The position numbers and the translations under genes were made by a program. A stretch of DNA of 64,000 nt from Bacillota bacterium (GTDB lineage Bacteria > Bacillota_A > Clostridia > Lachnospirales > Lachnospiraceae): the NCBI GenBank assembly GCA_023443625.1, contig JAEZTQ010000005.1:1-64000 (forward strand), written 5' to 3'. The notes beneath the pieces are model-generated. The model saw nothing but the letters and a program-made list of their open reading frames with translations, did no database searches and had not been told where the DNA came from. Below are positions 7,794-16,087 of the stretch, in pieces. Numbering within the stretch: the first letter of the stretch is position 1; every line of letters begins with the position of its first letter.

Positions 7794-8930
7794 ATGAAAA
7801 TACCAAAACTACAGCGTTCCAACCGTTCACGTGAATATGATGGTTGTGACCAAGACACAAGGGATAAAATAATTTTTAGTTATTTATTTGAAGGCACATC
7901 CCATAGACAATTAGATGATAAATATGTAAAAATTGATTCTGATTACAGTCGGGGCTGGCAATCAATGGGGGTACTTCATTACTTAGGTGTGCGAAATGAT
8001 TTTAAAGGTATATTTTCAAAGGCAAATATAGATGACGCAATATATGAATTAGAGTCTTTGAATGACACTGAATACAATCAAATAATCGACTCATTAAAAA
8101 GATACTATCTAGCGAATACAGATGATTTGGATGCAATAAAGAACTATGCTAACTGGATGATTTCTGCAAATTCAAATATTTATCGTCATGCTGATTCATT
8201 TGCTGCTCGTGGATATATTGATTGGCGACAGAAGTTTAATTTCAATGTCGGAGATATAGTTTATATTTATTGTACCAGTCCTGATATGAAAGTAATGTTT
8301 AAGACTTCTGTAGAGAAAATAAATATGCCTTTCATAAATATAACTGACGATAAAGATTATTGGATTAATATTGAAGAATATAAAAAAGCTAAGAGCGGAA
8401 AATATTGCAGGCTTAAATTATTAGAACAAGTAGATAATCCAAAATTATCTTTATCCAATCTTCTTAAAAATGGATTAAACGCAGCACCTCAAGGAGCAAC
8501 TCATTTGAAAGATAGCTTGGTAGAGTATATTGATAAACATTTTAATGATTTCTATTCTGAAAATTATTTTACAGATATAAGCGATTCCGACGATATTACT
8601 GAGGGTTTAAAGAAAACTGTTACTGTAAACAAATATGAGCGTAGTTCAATAGCACGAAAAAAATGCATCGAGCATAAGGGGTGTTACTGCTATGTATGCG
8701 GAATAGATTTTGAAAAAAATTATGGTGAGCTAGGAAAAGGTTTTATACATGTTCATCATATTGTTCCAATATCACAAATAGATAAGTCTTACAAAGTTGA
8801 TTATAAAGAAGATTTAGTTCCAATTTGTCCCAATTGTCATGCCATGATTCATAGGAAATCAGATGGTAAAAATGTAACATTAGAATCATTAAAACGATTA
8901 TATACATATTATAAAAAACTAAATTCATGA
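7794..8930 (+). CDS. HNH endonuclease with probable EVE-like domain (modification-dependent restriction type)
   Basis: 378 residues and the only substantial plus-strand gene in the first 56 kb. Residues 1-130 are an uncharacterised helical region. Residues about 135-205 (DWRQKFNFNVGDIVYIYCTS, then a DDKDYWINIEEY segment) resemble an EVE/PUA-like fold used to read modified bases. Residues about 290-378 form a McrA-type HNH nuclease: CYVCG, HVHHIVPIS, DLVPICPNCHAMIH, with the two CxxC pairs for structural zinc and the catalytic His in the HHI motif. EVE-HNH fusions occur among type IV, modification-dependent restriction systems. It has its own promoter and sits where a kinase-like gene lost its 5' end, consistent with acquisition as a defence islet. 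No methylase accompanies it, as expected for type IV. Confidence 0.75.
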   Translation: MKIPKLQRSNRSREYDGCDQDTRDKIIFSYLFEGTSHRQLDDKYVKIDSDYSRGWQSMGVLHYLGVRNDFKGIFSKANIDDAIYELESLNDTEYNQIIDSLKRYYLANTDDLDAIKNYANWMISANSNIYRHADSFAARGYIDWRQKFNFNVGDIVYIYCTSPDMKVMFKTSVEKINMPFINITDDKDYWINIEEYKKAKSGKYCRLKLLEQVDNPKLSLSNLLKNGLNAAPQGATHLKDSLVEYIDKHFNDFYSENYFTDISDSDDITEGLKKTVTVNKYERSSIARKKCIEHKGCYCYVCGIDFEKNYGELGKGFIHVHHIVPISQIDKSYKVDYKEDLVPICPNCHAMIHRKSDGKNVTLESLKRLYTYYKKLNS

Positions 8931-9053
8931 GTTTATACTTTTTTAATATTTGCCTATTGATTTTCGATTTTTTTATGGAATACTATATATGTAAGGTAAT
9001 ATCCTTACCAGCCTTAAAGGTTGATAAGTCATCTAATTTAAAGTATAGTGTTT
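8931..9053. other. Gap after the HNH gene
   Basis: No gene is seen. A short inverted repeat (GTAAGGTAATATCCTTAC, about 8991-9008) could weaken transcription leaving the HNH gene but lacks a clear T-run. Confidence 0.3.
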
Positions 9054-9114
9054 CATAATAGTCTATATATATTGGGATATTCCCTGCTCAAGAGCGTCTT
9101 AATTTTTCATTCAT
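9054..9114 (-). pseudogene. Fragment of a second tag-like gene (3-methyladenine glycosylase N-terminus)
   Basis: The minus strand from 9114 reads MNEKLRRS-stop-AGNIPIYIDYYE. It is nearly identical to the start of the intact tag gene at 16663 (MNERIRCSWAGNIPIYVDYH), with the Trp codon changed to TGA. A GGAGG site precedes its ATG, as in the intact gene. Similarity is lost after about 20 codons. It is a scrap left by duplication or transfer. Confidence 0.7.
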
Positions 9115-9257
9115 ACACCTCCTCTAAGGGAACTCTAAGGGAATTTATAACTATAAAAAATTTATGTTCGTATTAGCCACCTATTGTGACAGATATATGG
9201 AAATTATACCACAATTCAACAATTATTCAATTCTTAAATTTAAATAGAATCAGATTA

Positions 9258-9303
9258 AACCCCCAAATTATGAGCATATAATATACTCAGTAATATGGGG
9301 GTT
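9258..9303. terminator. Hairpin between HNH and ars operons
   Basis: AACCCCC and GGGGGTT arms enclose further pairing (ATTA/TAAT, GAG/CTC) around an AT-rich loop. It lies about 65 bases past the arsA stop and about 330 bases past the HNH stop, so it may end both transcripts. The T-tracts are weak. Confidence 0.45.
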
Positions 9304-9368
9304 AAGAATTAATATCTTTATAGAAATAATATTTTTATATATTTAATATCTTTATAGAATTAATATCT

Positions 9369-11111
9369 TTACAAATCTAATAGTTTATCACCTTTAATCT
9401 CATCAGGGCTCCAACCAATTAAAGCAAAATTTCCTTTAGAATGAGCATCTACTTTATTAATCCACTGGATTTCACTATTTGCTTTAGCTGATAAAACCTT
9501 ATTTGTTGTTCCTGTATAGAATAAAGAGGAATTAATAATCCACCATTTGCTCATAATACCAGCTCGACGTAAATCTTGTTCCAGACGCAAGGCTTCATAA
9601 ACTGGTGTTGTCTCAGCTAAAGTGATGATAACTACCTCTGTTTCATCTTCATTACGAAGTCGTGGCAATAGCTTTCTTACTGCTTCTGGTATATCACCTT
9701 GAGAACGTTCAATCTCTTTGTGGTAGCTCTGTGTTGAATCCAGAAGTAATAAAGTGTGCCCCGTAGGTGCTGTATCAATTACTACAATCTGGTCTTCTGC
9801 TTTATCTACAATTTCGGCAAAAGCTCTAAATACAGCTATTTCCTGTGTACAGGGAGAGCGCAGATCTTCTTCTACGTATGCTAAATCGTTCTCAGACATT
9901 GTCTCTCTTGCCTTTTTAAGTATTTCTTCCTGGTACTTTCTCAATTCCTCTTTTTCATCAATATGGCTCATTGTAATGTTGTTGTTTTCCTCTAGTACAA
10001 ATTTTAAATGAGCGGCTGGATCCGTAGTAGTTAAATGAACCTTTTTCCCTAAGGCTGATAAGCCTATGGCAATTGCTGCGGCAACGGATGTTTTTCCTAC
10101 CCCACCCTTCCCCATGGTAAATATCACTTTTTTATTGGAGTGATACAAATCAGAGATGATATCTTTTAAACCCGGAATTGATTTCGGTTTTAATGTCTCA
10201 GTTCTAACAGCCATATAATCTTTGCTTAATAAGGCTCTCACATTTTCAATCCCTGTTATGTTATAGGCTCTCATTGGGATAGCATATATGGGGAACTTTT
10301 TTAATCCTTCTGGGATATCATGGAGTGCCCTTTGCTGCTTATCATATAGACTTTTAGATATGTTATCATCAAAGTTTGTTAGCAAGCCATTAATAATTAA
10401 TATTTGATTGGTTATTCCTATTTCCTCTAATTCTTCAGAAGCTCTTTCTGCTTCCTTTAAGGGTGTGTTTTCTGCTCTTGAAACCAGTACTAGGGTTGTA
10501 GAATGATTGTCTGCTAAGGTTTCTACTGCTTTTGCGTAGACCTCTTTCTTACTTTCTAATCCCGAAAGCTGTCCTAAGCAGGATGCTCCATGGGTACTCT
10601 CACTTATAAAATTGCTCCATGCTGATGGAAGCTGTAGCATTCGAAGTGTATGTCCTGTAGGTGCCGTATCAAAGATGATTTGGTCAAATTCCTTTTGTAC
10701 TGTTTCATCCGTTATAAACTTGGAAAATTCATTAAAGGCTGCTATCTCAACGGTGCAGGAACCTGATAATTGCTCCTCCATATTTGTTATCACCGATTCA
10801 GGTAATAACCCACGATAGGGTGCAACAACACTTTCTCTATATTCTGCTGCAGCTTTCATGGGATCAAGGTTTGCAACCGTTAGATTGGGAATTTCCTCAA
10901 TGGGAACCCCTTTGTTATCCAATTCACGTTGGAATACATCCTGTAAGTTGGAGGCTGGATCCGTACTAATTAACAATATCTTTTTCCCAGCATCCGCAAG
11001 GGAAACGGCTGATGCACATGCTGTAGAGGTCTTCCCTACCCCACCCTTACCAGTAAAAAAAAGATATTTTGTATTTGGAATTGTCTTTATATTATAATTA
11101 CTAAAATTCAT
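9369..11111 (-). CDS. arsA: Arsenite-transporting ATPase ArsA
   Basis: 580 residues, the usual size for the two-lobed bacterial ArsA. Lobe 1 has GKGGVGKTS at about residue 21 and DTAPTGHTLR at about 148. Lobe 2 repeats GKGGVGKTS at about 333 and DTAPTGHTL at about 445. ArsA binds As(III)/Sb(III) handed over by ArsD and powers efflux through the membrane protein. Known members usually partner ArsB; here the efflux gene is acr3, an association also found in Firmicutes. It is the last gene of the arsR-acr3-arsD-arsA operon. AGAAAGGAC precedes the ATG. Confidence 0.95.
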   Translation of the reverse strand: MNFSNYNIKTIPNTKYLFFTGKGGVGKTSTACASAVSLADAGKKILLISTDPASNLQDVFQRELDNKGVPIEEIPNLTVANLDPMKAAAEYRESVVAPYRGLLPESVITNMEEQLSGSCTVEIAAFNEFSKFITDETVQKEFDQIIFDTAPTGHTLRMLQLPSAWSNFISESTHGASCLGQLSGLESKKEVYAKAVETLADNHSTTLVLVSRAENTPLKEAERASEELEEIGITNQILIINGLLTNFDDNISKSLYDKQQRALHDIPEGLKKFPIYAIPMRAYNITGIENVRALLSKDYMAVRTETLKPKSIPGLKDIISDLYHSNKKVIFTMGKGGVGKTSVAAAIAIGLSALGKKVHLTTTDPAAHLKFVLEENNNITMSHIDEKEELRKYQEEILKKARETMSENDLAYVEEDLRSPCTQEIAVFRAFAEIVDKAEDQIVVIDTAPTGHTLLLLDSTQSYHKEIERSQGDIPEAVRKLLPRLRNEDETEVVIITLAETTPVYEALRLEQDLRRAGIMSKWWIINSSLFYTGTTNKVLSAKANSEIQWINKVDAHSKGNFALIGWSPDEIKGDKLLDL

Positions 11112-11189
11112 TTATTGTCCTTTCTAACCTAGCTAATTTATATTACATCCTGATAAATGAAATATATGCTTCAATGGATAATCTCTATT

Positions 11190-11235
11190 GCATTGGATAT
11201 TCTCTTCAAGATGCATTGGATATGCTCTTCAAGAT
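11190..11235. repeat. 23-bp tandem duplication between arsD and arsA
   Basis: Units at 11190 and 11213 read GCATTGGATATKCTCTTCAAGAT, with one difference. A worn third copy begins near 11168. It lies in the 139-base arsD-arsA spacer. Confidence 0.6.
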
Positions 11236-11250
11236 GCATCATGTTTTAAA

Positions 11251-11703
11251 TCAACAACAGTTTTCATCTGCGCAGCAACAATTACCGGAAGCTTTCTCTA
11301 CTGAGCTACAGCACTCTTCTGCATTTTCCGATGAAGAGCAACATGTCTCAGAAGTATTTTCAGAACAGTCACAATTACCTTGTTCACTTAAAATACCTTG
11401 CTCTAAATTAAGATACTCAATGAATTCATTATTTGAAGGGTACCTTTTAGCTATTATAATTTCATCATCTAAAACTACAATTGGCAGGCCGTCCACTCCC
11501 TTCGATTGAATATAACTATTTACTAGGTTATTTGTAACAAAAACTTCAGGCGCATTTGAAAGATTAAATCGTTCCACTACGATACCATTCTTTTTTAGCA
11601 TATCTAGTACCGTTGAAATCCGGAGGAGTTCAGGATCCACTCCTACTCCGCATAATCCCGTTGAGCAACACATAGCAGGTTCAAAAATTTGCAGTTTTTT
11701 CAT
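11251..11703 (-). CDS. arsD: Arsenic metallochaperone/repressor ArsD with long Cys-rich tail
   Basis: 150 residues from the ATG at 11703 (MKKLQIFEPAMCCSTG), chosen because GGAGAG lies 7 bases upstream; the frame extends five codons further without a site. C12, C13 and C18 are the conserved As(III)-binding triad of ArsD. The thioredoxin-like body runs to about residue 105. The tail of about 40 residues is strikingly cysteine-rich, with CDC, three CC pairs and a CCC spread over acidic and serine-rich linkers. E. coli ArsD has only two vicinal pairs there. The protein delivers arsenite to ArsA and can weakly repress the operon. The long tail may add metalloid-binding capacity. Confidence 0.93.
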   Translation of the reverse strand: MKKLQIFEPAMCCSTGLCGVGVDPELLRISTVLDMLKKNGIVVERFNLSNAPEVFVTNNLVNSYIQSKGVDGLPIVVLDDEIIIAKRYPSNNEFIEYLNLEQGILSEQGNCDCSENTSETCCSSSENAEECCSSVEKASGNCCCADENCC

Positions 11704-11875
11704 ATTATCTCTCTCCATTCAAAATGATTTTTATATTTATAATTCATGATTTAATAATTTCATTCATGTAAATTCTTATTCTTGACTATTCATTGGATGC
11801 TTCGCTATGAAAATTACCTATCTTATTCCTTCTTAATTCCTAAGTCACTATTAGCTAGTTCGTTCTCTTCTGCTC

Positions 11876-12940
11876 CTAACTTGTTTCTATTGCTGTTTTG
11901 GGAAACCAATGCTTGGTTCTATTAACGAATCTCACGAGCATGAGCATAACTGGCACCTCCGTAAGTACTCCAACGGTACATACCAATACGACTGGTGAAC
12001 CAGCACCGAAAAGTGCAACTGCTACTGCTACGGATAGCTCAAAAAAGTCTGAGGCACCTATAAGAGCTGCCGGGGCAGCAATATTATGAGGCTGCTTTGT
12101 AATTTTACAGGCAAAATAGGCAACTGCAGCAGTTATAACATTCTGTAGTATTAGGGGAACAGCAATCAATAGAACATGGAATGGATTTTCTAATATTGTA
12201 TTACCTTGGAATGAAAAGATAATAATTAATGTCAGTAGTAAACCAACAGTTGTAATGCCATCAAACTTGGGCACAAATTTTTCATTAAAAAATTCTAAAC
12301 CTTTTTTCTTAATCATTAAAAATCTTGTAAAAGCTCCTGCTGTTAAAGGTACTACAACAAATAAAATAATTGAAAAGAATAAGGTATCCCAGGGTACTTG
12401 AATATTATTCATACCTAATAAAAACGAAACTATTGGTACAAATAGAAATATAATAAGAATATCATTAATGGATACTTGTACCAGGGTATGAGCCGGATCA
12501 CCTTTTGTCAAGATACTCCATACGAATACCATAGCAGTACATGGTGCTGCACCTAATAATACTGCACCTGTAATATAGCTTTGTGCCAGCTCTGCCGAAA
12601 TAAAAGTATTAAAGATTATATTAAAAAATAGTGTTGCCAAGCCAAACATAAGGAAAGGCTTTATGAGCCAGCTTGTTCCAGAAGATATAATTAATCCAAA
12701 GGGATGCTTTCCTACGTTTTTGATAGACTGAAAATCAATTTTCATCATCATTGGATATATCATAATCCAGATAAGTACTGCAATTGGGATAGACTGACCT
12801 GCATATTCTATTTTTTCTAGAAACGTAGGCACACTAGGTAAAAATTTGCTTAATAAAATACCCACAGCCATACATAGGACTACCCAAATCGTCAGATATT
12901 TTTCAAAAAATCCAATACCTTGCGGTTTCTTTTTACTCAT
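11876..12940 (-). CDS. acr3: Arsenite efflux permease ACR3
   Basis: 354 residues from the ATG at 12940. AGAGGT lies 7 bases upstream, and an ATG six codons earlier has no site. About ten membrane segments are seen. GAAPCTAMVFVWS carries the conserved cysteine of TM4 required in ACR3 proteins, and GVLTEVPVML near the C-terminus carries the conserved Glu. It is a bile-acid/arsenite symporter (BASS) superfamily member that extrudes As(III). Its start overlaps the stop of arsR by 8 bases (ATGAGTAA), which suggests translational coupling. It probably works with ArsA and ArsD encoded downstream. Confidence 0.93.
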   Translation of the reverse strand: MSKKKPQGIGFFEKYLTIWVVLCMAVGILLSKFLPSVPTFLEKIEYAGQSIPIAVLIWIMIYPMMMKIDFQSIKNVGKHPFGLIISSGTSWLIKPFLMFGLATLFFNIIFNTFISAELAQSYITGAVLLGAAPCTAMVFVWSILTKGDPAHTLVQVSINDILIIFLFVPIVSFLLGMNNIQVPWDTLFFSIILFVVVPLTAGAFTRFLMIKKKGLEFFNEKFVPKFDGITTVGLLLTLIIIFSFQGNTILENPFHVLLIAVPLILQNVITAAVAYFACKITKQPHNIAAPAALIGASDFFELSVAVAVALFGAGSPVVLVCTVGVLTEVPVMLMLVRFVNRTKHWFPKTAIETS

Positions 12941-13313
12941 ATTGATTACCTCTTTCATTAACAGAATTATTAATTATGTTCTTACAACAAAGGTTCTGTC
13001 CTTCGCATTTCTTGTATTCATCATTATCCATTCCATAAGTCGGGATATTTTTTAAGTTACGTTGTAGATAATTCCAAAGCTCATAGTCATCTGCTTTGAA
13101 TTTTTCACTAATTTTGTAATATGTCCATTGTGCTTGCTTATAACTGTCAAGGATACCACTTCTTTTTAGAATTGTCAGATGTCTTGATGCATTAGATTGA
13201 GTCATTTTTAAACTGGCTTCAATTTCACATACGCACAATTCTCTTTCCTGTAACAAAGCCAAGATTCTTAATCTGCTATCCTCTGATAAAGCTTTAAACA
13301 ATTCATCTATCAT
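12933..13313 (-). CDS. arsR: ArsR-family metalloid-responsive repressor
   Basis: 126 residues of winged-helix HTH. LFKALSEDSRLRILALL opens the fold. ELCVCEIEASLKMTQSNASRHLTIL holds the CVC metal site next to the recognition helix, as in classical As(III) sensors. The C-terminal tail (CEGQNLCCKN) has extra cysteines. The gene is internal in the operon, between the CoA-disulfide reductase and acr3. A 60-base gap upstream of it could hold a secondary promoter, but none is clear. Confidence 0.9.
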   Translation of the reverse strand: MIDELFKALSEDSRLRILALLQERELCVCEIEASLKMTQSNASRHLTILKRSGILDSYKQAQWTYYKISEKFKADDYELWNYLQRNLKNIPTYGMDNDEYKKCEGQNLCCKNIINNSVNERGNQYE

Positions 13314-13373
13314 GCTTTACACCTCTTAACTTTGTATATGAGCATATAATCATATATATACCTAAAAATTTAG

Positions 13374-15017
13374 CTACAGAAGTCCTTTACTTTTACTATA
13401 TTGCTTATGGCCTCCAGAAAGATTATATACTTTTTGAATTCCATTATTAATCAGTATATTTTGCACAGCATTTCCTGTAACTCCCTTGTTACAATAAGTT
13501 ATTACTTTTGTACCATGATCCAGGTCCTTGATAAAATCTCTCATCTCAGCATGAGGCACATTTCTTGCATCTTCTATATGATTTTTTTCATATTGGGATG
13601 GAGCTCTTGTATCAATTATCATATAATCCTGTCCTGATTGTTTTAGGCCTTCCAATTCATCCGATGTTATTAGCTTTCTCCCTCGATGAATTGCATTATC
13701 TAGTATCATTCCTGTATACATTACAGGATCTTTTGTCGTTGAAAAAGGTGGTGCATAAGCCAAATCAAGATGAAATAAATCTTCAACCTTGGCACCAAAG
13801 GTAATCGCAGTTACAAAGACATCAATTCGTTTATCTACTCCCTCATCTCCCACGATCTGAACACCTAATAGCTTGCCTGTTTTTTGGTCTGCAACTCCTT
13901 TAATGACTATTTCTTTGCCACCCATGTATTCTGGCTTATTCGGCTTTATATTATGGCATACTACCGTATCATAACCTTGGTCTCTGGCTTCTTTCTCAGA
14001 TAATCCAGTCTGTGCTACCGTCATATCAAATATCCTAAATATTGCGGTACCAAGTATTCCCCTGAATTCAAGATCACCACCGGTAATAATATCACCAGCG
14101 ATTCTTCCTGTTTTATTAGCAGTAGAACCCATTGGTCGGTACACCGGTTTGCCCGTTACCAAAGAGTATTGCTGAGTACAGTCACCACAGGCGTAGATAT
14201 CCTCTTTGTTGGTTTTCATTCTTCTATCTACTTTGATTGCACCTGTTACTCCAACTTCAATTCCAGCTTCTTCAGCTAATCTTACATTCGGTCGAACTCC
14301 CACTGACAGGATAACTAGTTGTGCATCTTCTATCTTCCCATCAGACAAGATAACCTTGTCTTCAGTTATTTCCCTTAATGAAGTTCCAGTCAATACGGTT
14401 ATACCATTCTTTGTTAAATGATCCTTAACATAGACGGCCATATCAGGATCTAAACCAGGTGTCACTTGCTGAAGCTTCTCAATTAAAGTAATCTTCATGC
14501 CAAGCTTTCTTAAATTATCGCATAGCTCTAATCCAATGAAGCCACTACCAACGATGACTGCTTTCTTAGGCTCCCCTTTATCCATAAATGCCTTAATTTT
14601 CTTCATGTCACCTATATTACGCAGAGTAAAGACATGGCTCATTTGGGCACCCTTGATTGGCGGGACTACTGCACTTGCTCCTGTTGAAATCACAAGTTTA
14701 TCGTAGGTATCAGTAAACACTTCATCGGTTATGAGATTTTTAACTTCTATGGTTTTATTATCCGTATTTAGGCTAAGTACCTCATGTTGGGTAAATATAT
14801 CTACATTATATTTACTTTTAAAGAATGCAGGATCACGTGGAGTCAATTCCTCTGCATTTTCTATATCACCTCCGAGGTAATAGGGCATTCCGCATCCAGA
14901 ATAGGATATCATACTATCTTTTTCATAGATTACTATCTCAGCATCTTCTGTATTTCTTCTCGCCTTAGCAGCTGCTGAGGTTCCTGCAGCAACTGCTCCT
15001 ATTATTACTATTCGCAT
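13374..15017 (-). CDS. CoA-disulfide reductase-like flavoprotein fused to rhodanese domain
   Basis: 547 residues. The N-terminal VIIGAVAAGTSAAAKARR is the FAD-binding Rossmann motif. SYSGCGMPYYLGG carries the single redox cysteine (about residue 43) typical of CoA-disulfide or persulfide reductases. AVIVGSGFIGLELCDNLRKLG is the NAD(P)H-binding motif, and IYACGDCT is the second FAD motif. Residues about 460-547 form a rhodanese domain with active-site VITYCNKGVTGNA. CoADR-Rhd enzymes reduce CoA persulfides and disulfides. Membership in the ars operon suggests thiol or sulfur redox support during metalloid stress (inference). It overlaps the upstream arsR by 10 bases. Confidence 0.88.
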   Translation of the reverse strand: MRIVIIGAVAAGTSAAAKARRNTEDAEIVIYEKDSMISYSGCGMPYYLGGDIENAEELTPRDPAFFKSKYNVDIFTQHEVLSLNTDNKTIEVKNLITDEVFTDTYDKLVISTGASAVVPPIKGAQMSHVFTLRNIGDMKKIKAFMDKGEPKKAVIVGSGFIGLELCDNLRKLGMKITLIEKLQQVTPGLDPDMAVYVKDHLTKNGITVLTGTSLREITEDKVILSDGKIEDAQLVILSVGVRPNVRLAEEAGIEVGVTGAIKVDRRMKTNKEDIYACGDCTQQYSLVTGKPVYRPMGSTANKTGRIAGDIITGGDLEFRGILGTAIFRIFDMTVAQTGLSEKEARDQGYDTVVCHNIKPNKPEYMGGKEIVIKGVADQKTGKLLGVQIVGDEGVDKRIDVFVTAITFGAKVEDLFHLDLAYAPPFSTTKDPVMYTGMILDNAIHRGRKLITSDELEGLKQSGQDYMIIDTRAPSQYEKNHIEDARNVPHAEMRDFIKDLDHGTKVITYCNKGVTGNAVQNILINNGIQKVYNLSGGHKQYSKSKGLL

Positions 15018-15331
15018 TCTCCTGCCCCCTTACATGTTTTACAAATACAGTTCTCTTGAGGCACCAAAACTCTATTCCAGAATTCCTTAACCTCCTTTAT
15101 TAGTTCCATATTATTATTATAAATCATCCAGGAGCCTTCTTTTCTACTTGAAACTAAACCACTCTCTGTTAAAATCTTCATGTGATATGATAATGTTGGC
15201 TGAGTTATCTGAAAATATTCTAGAATATCGCAAGCACACATATCCCCACAGGAAAGCATCTCTACAATTTTCATTCTGGTTTCATCTGATATAGCTTTAA
15301 AAACTAATGCTAAATTATACTGTGTATCCAA
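15008..15331 (-). CDS. arsR: ArsR-family repressor, first gene of the ars operon
   Basis: 107 residues. The start is TTG at 15331, with AGGAGG 7 bases upstream. LVFKAISDETRMKIVEMLSCGDMCACDILEYF gives the HTH core with cysteines C-x3-C-x-C at the start of helix alpha3/alpha4. The recognition helix is ITQPTLSYHMKILTESGLV. More cysteines lie in the tail (CICKTC). It is distinct from the internal arsR, so two sensors are encoded in one operon. It is the likely ligand of the two palindromes 30-90 bases upstream. Confidence 0.9.
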   Translation of the reverse strand: MDTQYNLALVFKAISDETRMKIVEMLSCGDMCACDILEYFQITQPTLSYHMKILTESGLVSSRKEGSWMIYNNNMELIKEVKEFWNRVLVPQENCICKTCKGAGECE

Positions 15332-15362
15332 TCTCTAGCCTCCTGTCATAGCTTTTATTTAA

Positions 15363-15419
15363 CATATAGATACTTGTCTATATGCTAATTTTACCACCAT
15401 ATAGATAAATGTCAATATG
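15363..15419 (-). promoter_or_regulatory. ars operon promoter with two overlapping ArsR-type operators
   Basis: On the minus strand TTGACA (15410-15415) and TAAAAT (15388-15393) are 16 bases apart. A perfect palindrome CATATAGA-N6-TCTATATG lies at 15363-15384, just past the -10. A near copy CATATAGA-N6-TCAATATG at 15398-15419 covers the -35. The two are 35 bases apart, and bound repressor would block polymerase. Confidence 0.75.
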
Positions 15420-15440
15420 TATATATTTTTTGGCAACAAA

Positions 15441-15462
15441 AAACCGCTCCCTTAGGCGGTTT
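15441..15462 (-). terminator. Rho-independent terminator of the 15520-16008 gene
   Basis: A 7-bp stem AAACCGC / GCGGTTT with an 8-base loop is followed on the minus strand by a run of six T (15438-15443). Confidence 0.75.
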
Positions 15463-15519
15463 CTTACTATTTATATGTTACCACTTTTGTGTCCTACCAC
15501 ATTTCCCTCTCAAGATTTA

Positions 15520-16008
15520 TTATTCACCAATATACGGCTTTTTCTCATATGACTTCTTAATAAAATCATAAATTTCTACATATGGCTCACCATCTATGTA
15601 AATCCACTTTTGTATGAATACAGGTTTCATTTCAAATAGCCTTTCATTACTTAATGAAGAATACTTATCATAAGAAGCTTTATAATATTCTTTGTACAAG
15701 TTAGAGAAACACTGATTGTCTAAAGGATGTCCGATTTCAGTGCAAATTCCTTCTATCTGAATATTATCAATACATAATGATGCATTATGATTTTTCTGTA
15801 GTTGTTCATACTTTCTAGATATCTTATCCGTTTGAAAATAAAACTGTTGATTAGAAATTACCACACTCATCATTCTCGATGTAACTTTGTTATTTAACGC
15901 TGTAGATAGAACCATCTTCTTATAATTTCCAATCAAATCAAATAATAGTGTACACTTCACATCAAAAGCTTCCAATATTGATTTCCTCCATAAATTATTA
16001 TCCACCAC
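15520..16008 (-). CDS. Pyridoxamine 5'-phosphate oxidase-family (split-barrel) protein
   Basis: About 162 residues. The split-barrel flavin-binding pattern is visible: KMVLSTALNNKVTSRMMSVVISNQQFYFQTDKISRKYEQLQKN, then ASLCIDNIQIEGICTEIG and KPVFIQKWIYIDGEPYVEI. These proteins bind FMN, F420 or heme, and many are of unknown function. The listed start is GTG at 16008 with no clear ribosome site; an overlapping ATG or a later start is possible. It is a single-gene unit with its own terminator. Confidence 0.75.
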   Translation of the reverse strand: MVDNNLWRKSILEAFDVKCTLLFDLIGNYKKMVLSTALNNKVTSRMMSVVISNQQFYFQTDKISRKYEQLQKNHNASLCIDNIQIEGICTEIGHPLDNQCFSNLYKEYYKASYDKYSSLSNERLFEMKPVFIQKWIYIDGEPYVEIYDFIKKSYEKKPYIGE

Positions 16009-16087
16009 ATGGGCTAATTCTTATTCATACTTGTCTTATCAATTGAAATATAATCAGAAATCATCTTATTATCCGAAATTTGTGCGA

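Noticed and set aside
7669..7860. Minus-strand ORF across the HNH promoter
   Set aside because: It covers the promoter and start of the HNH gene and has no recognisable protein pattern; only its end may derive from the truncated ATPase region.
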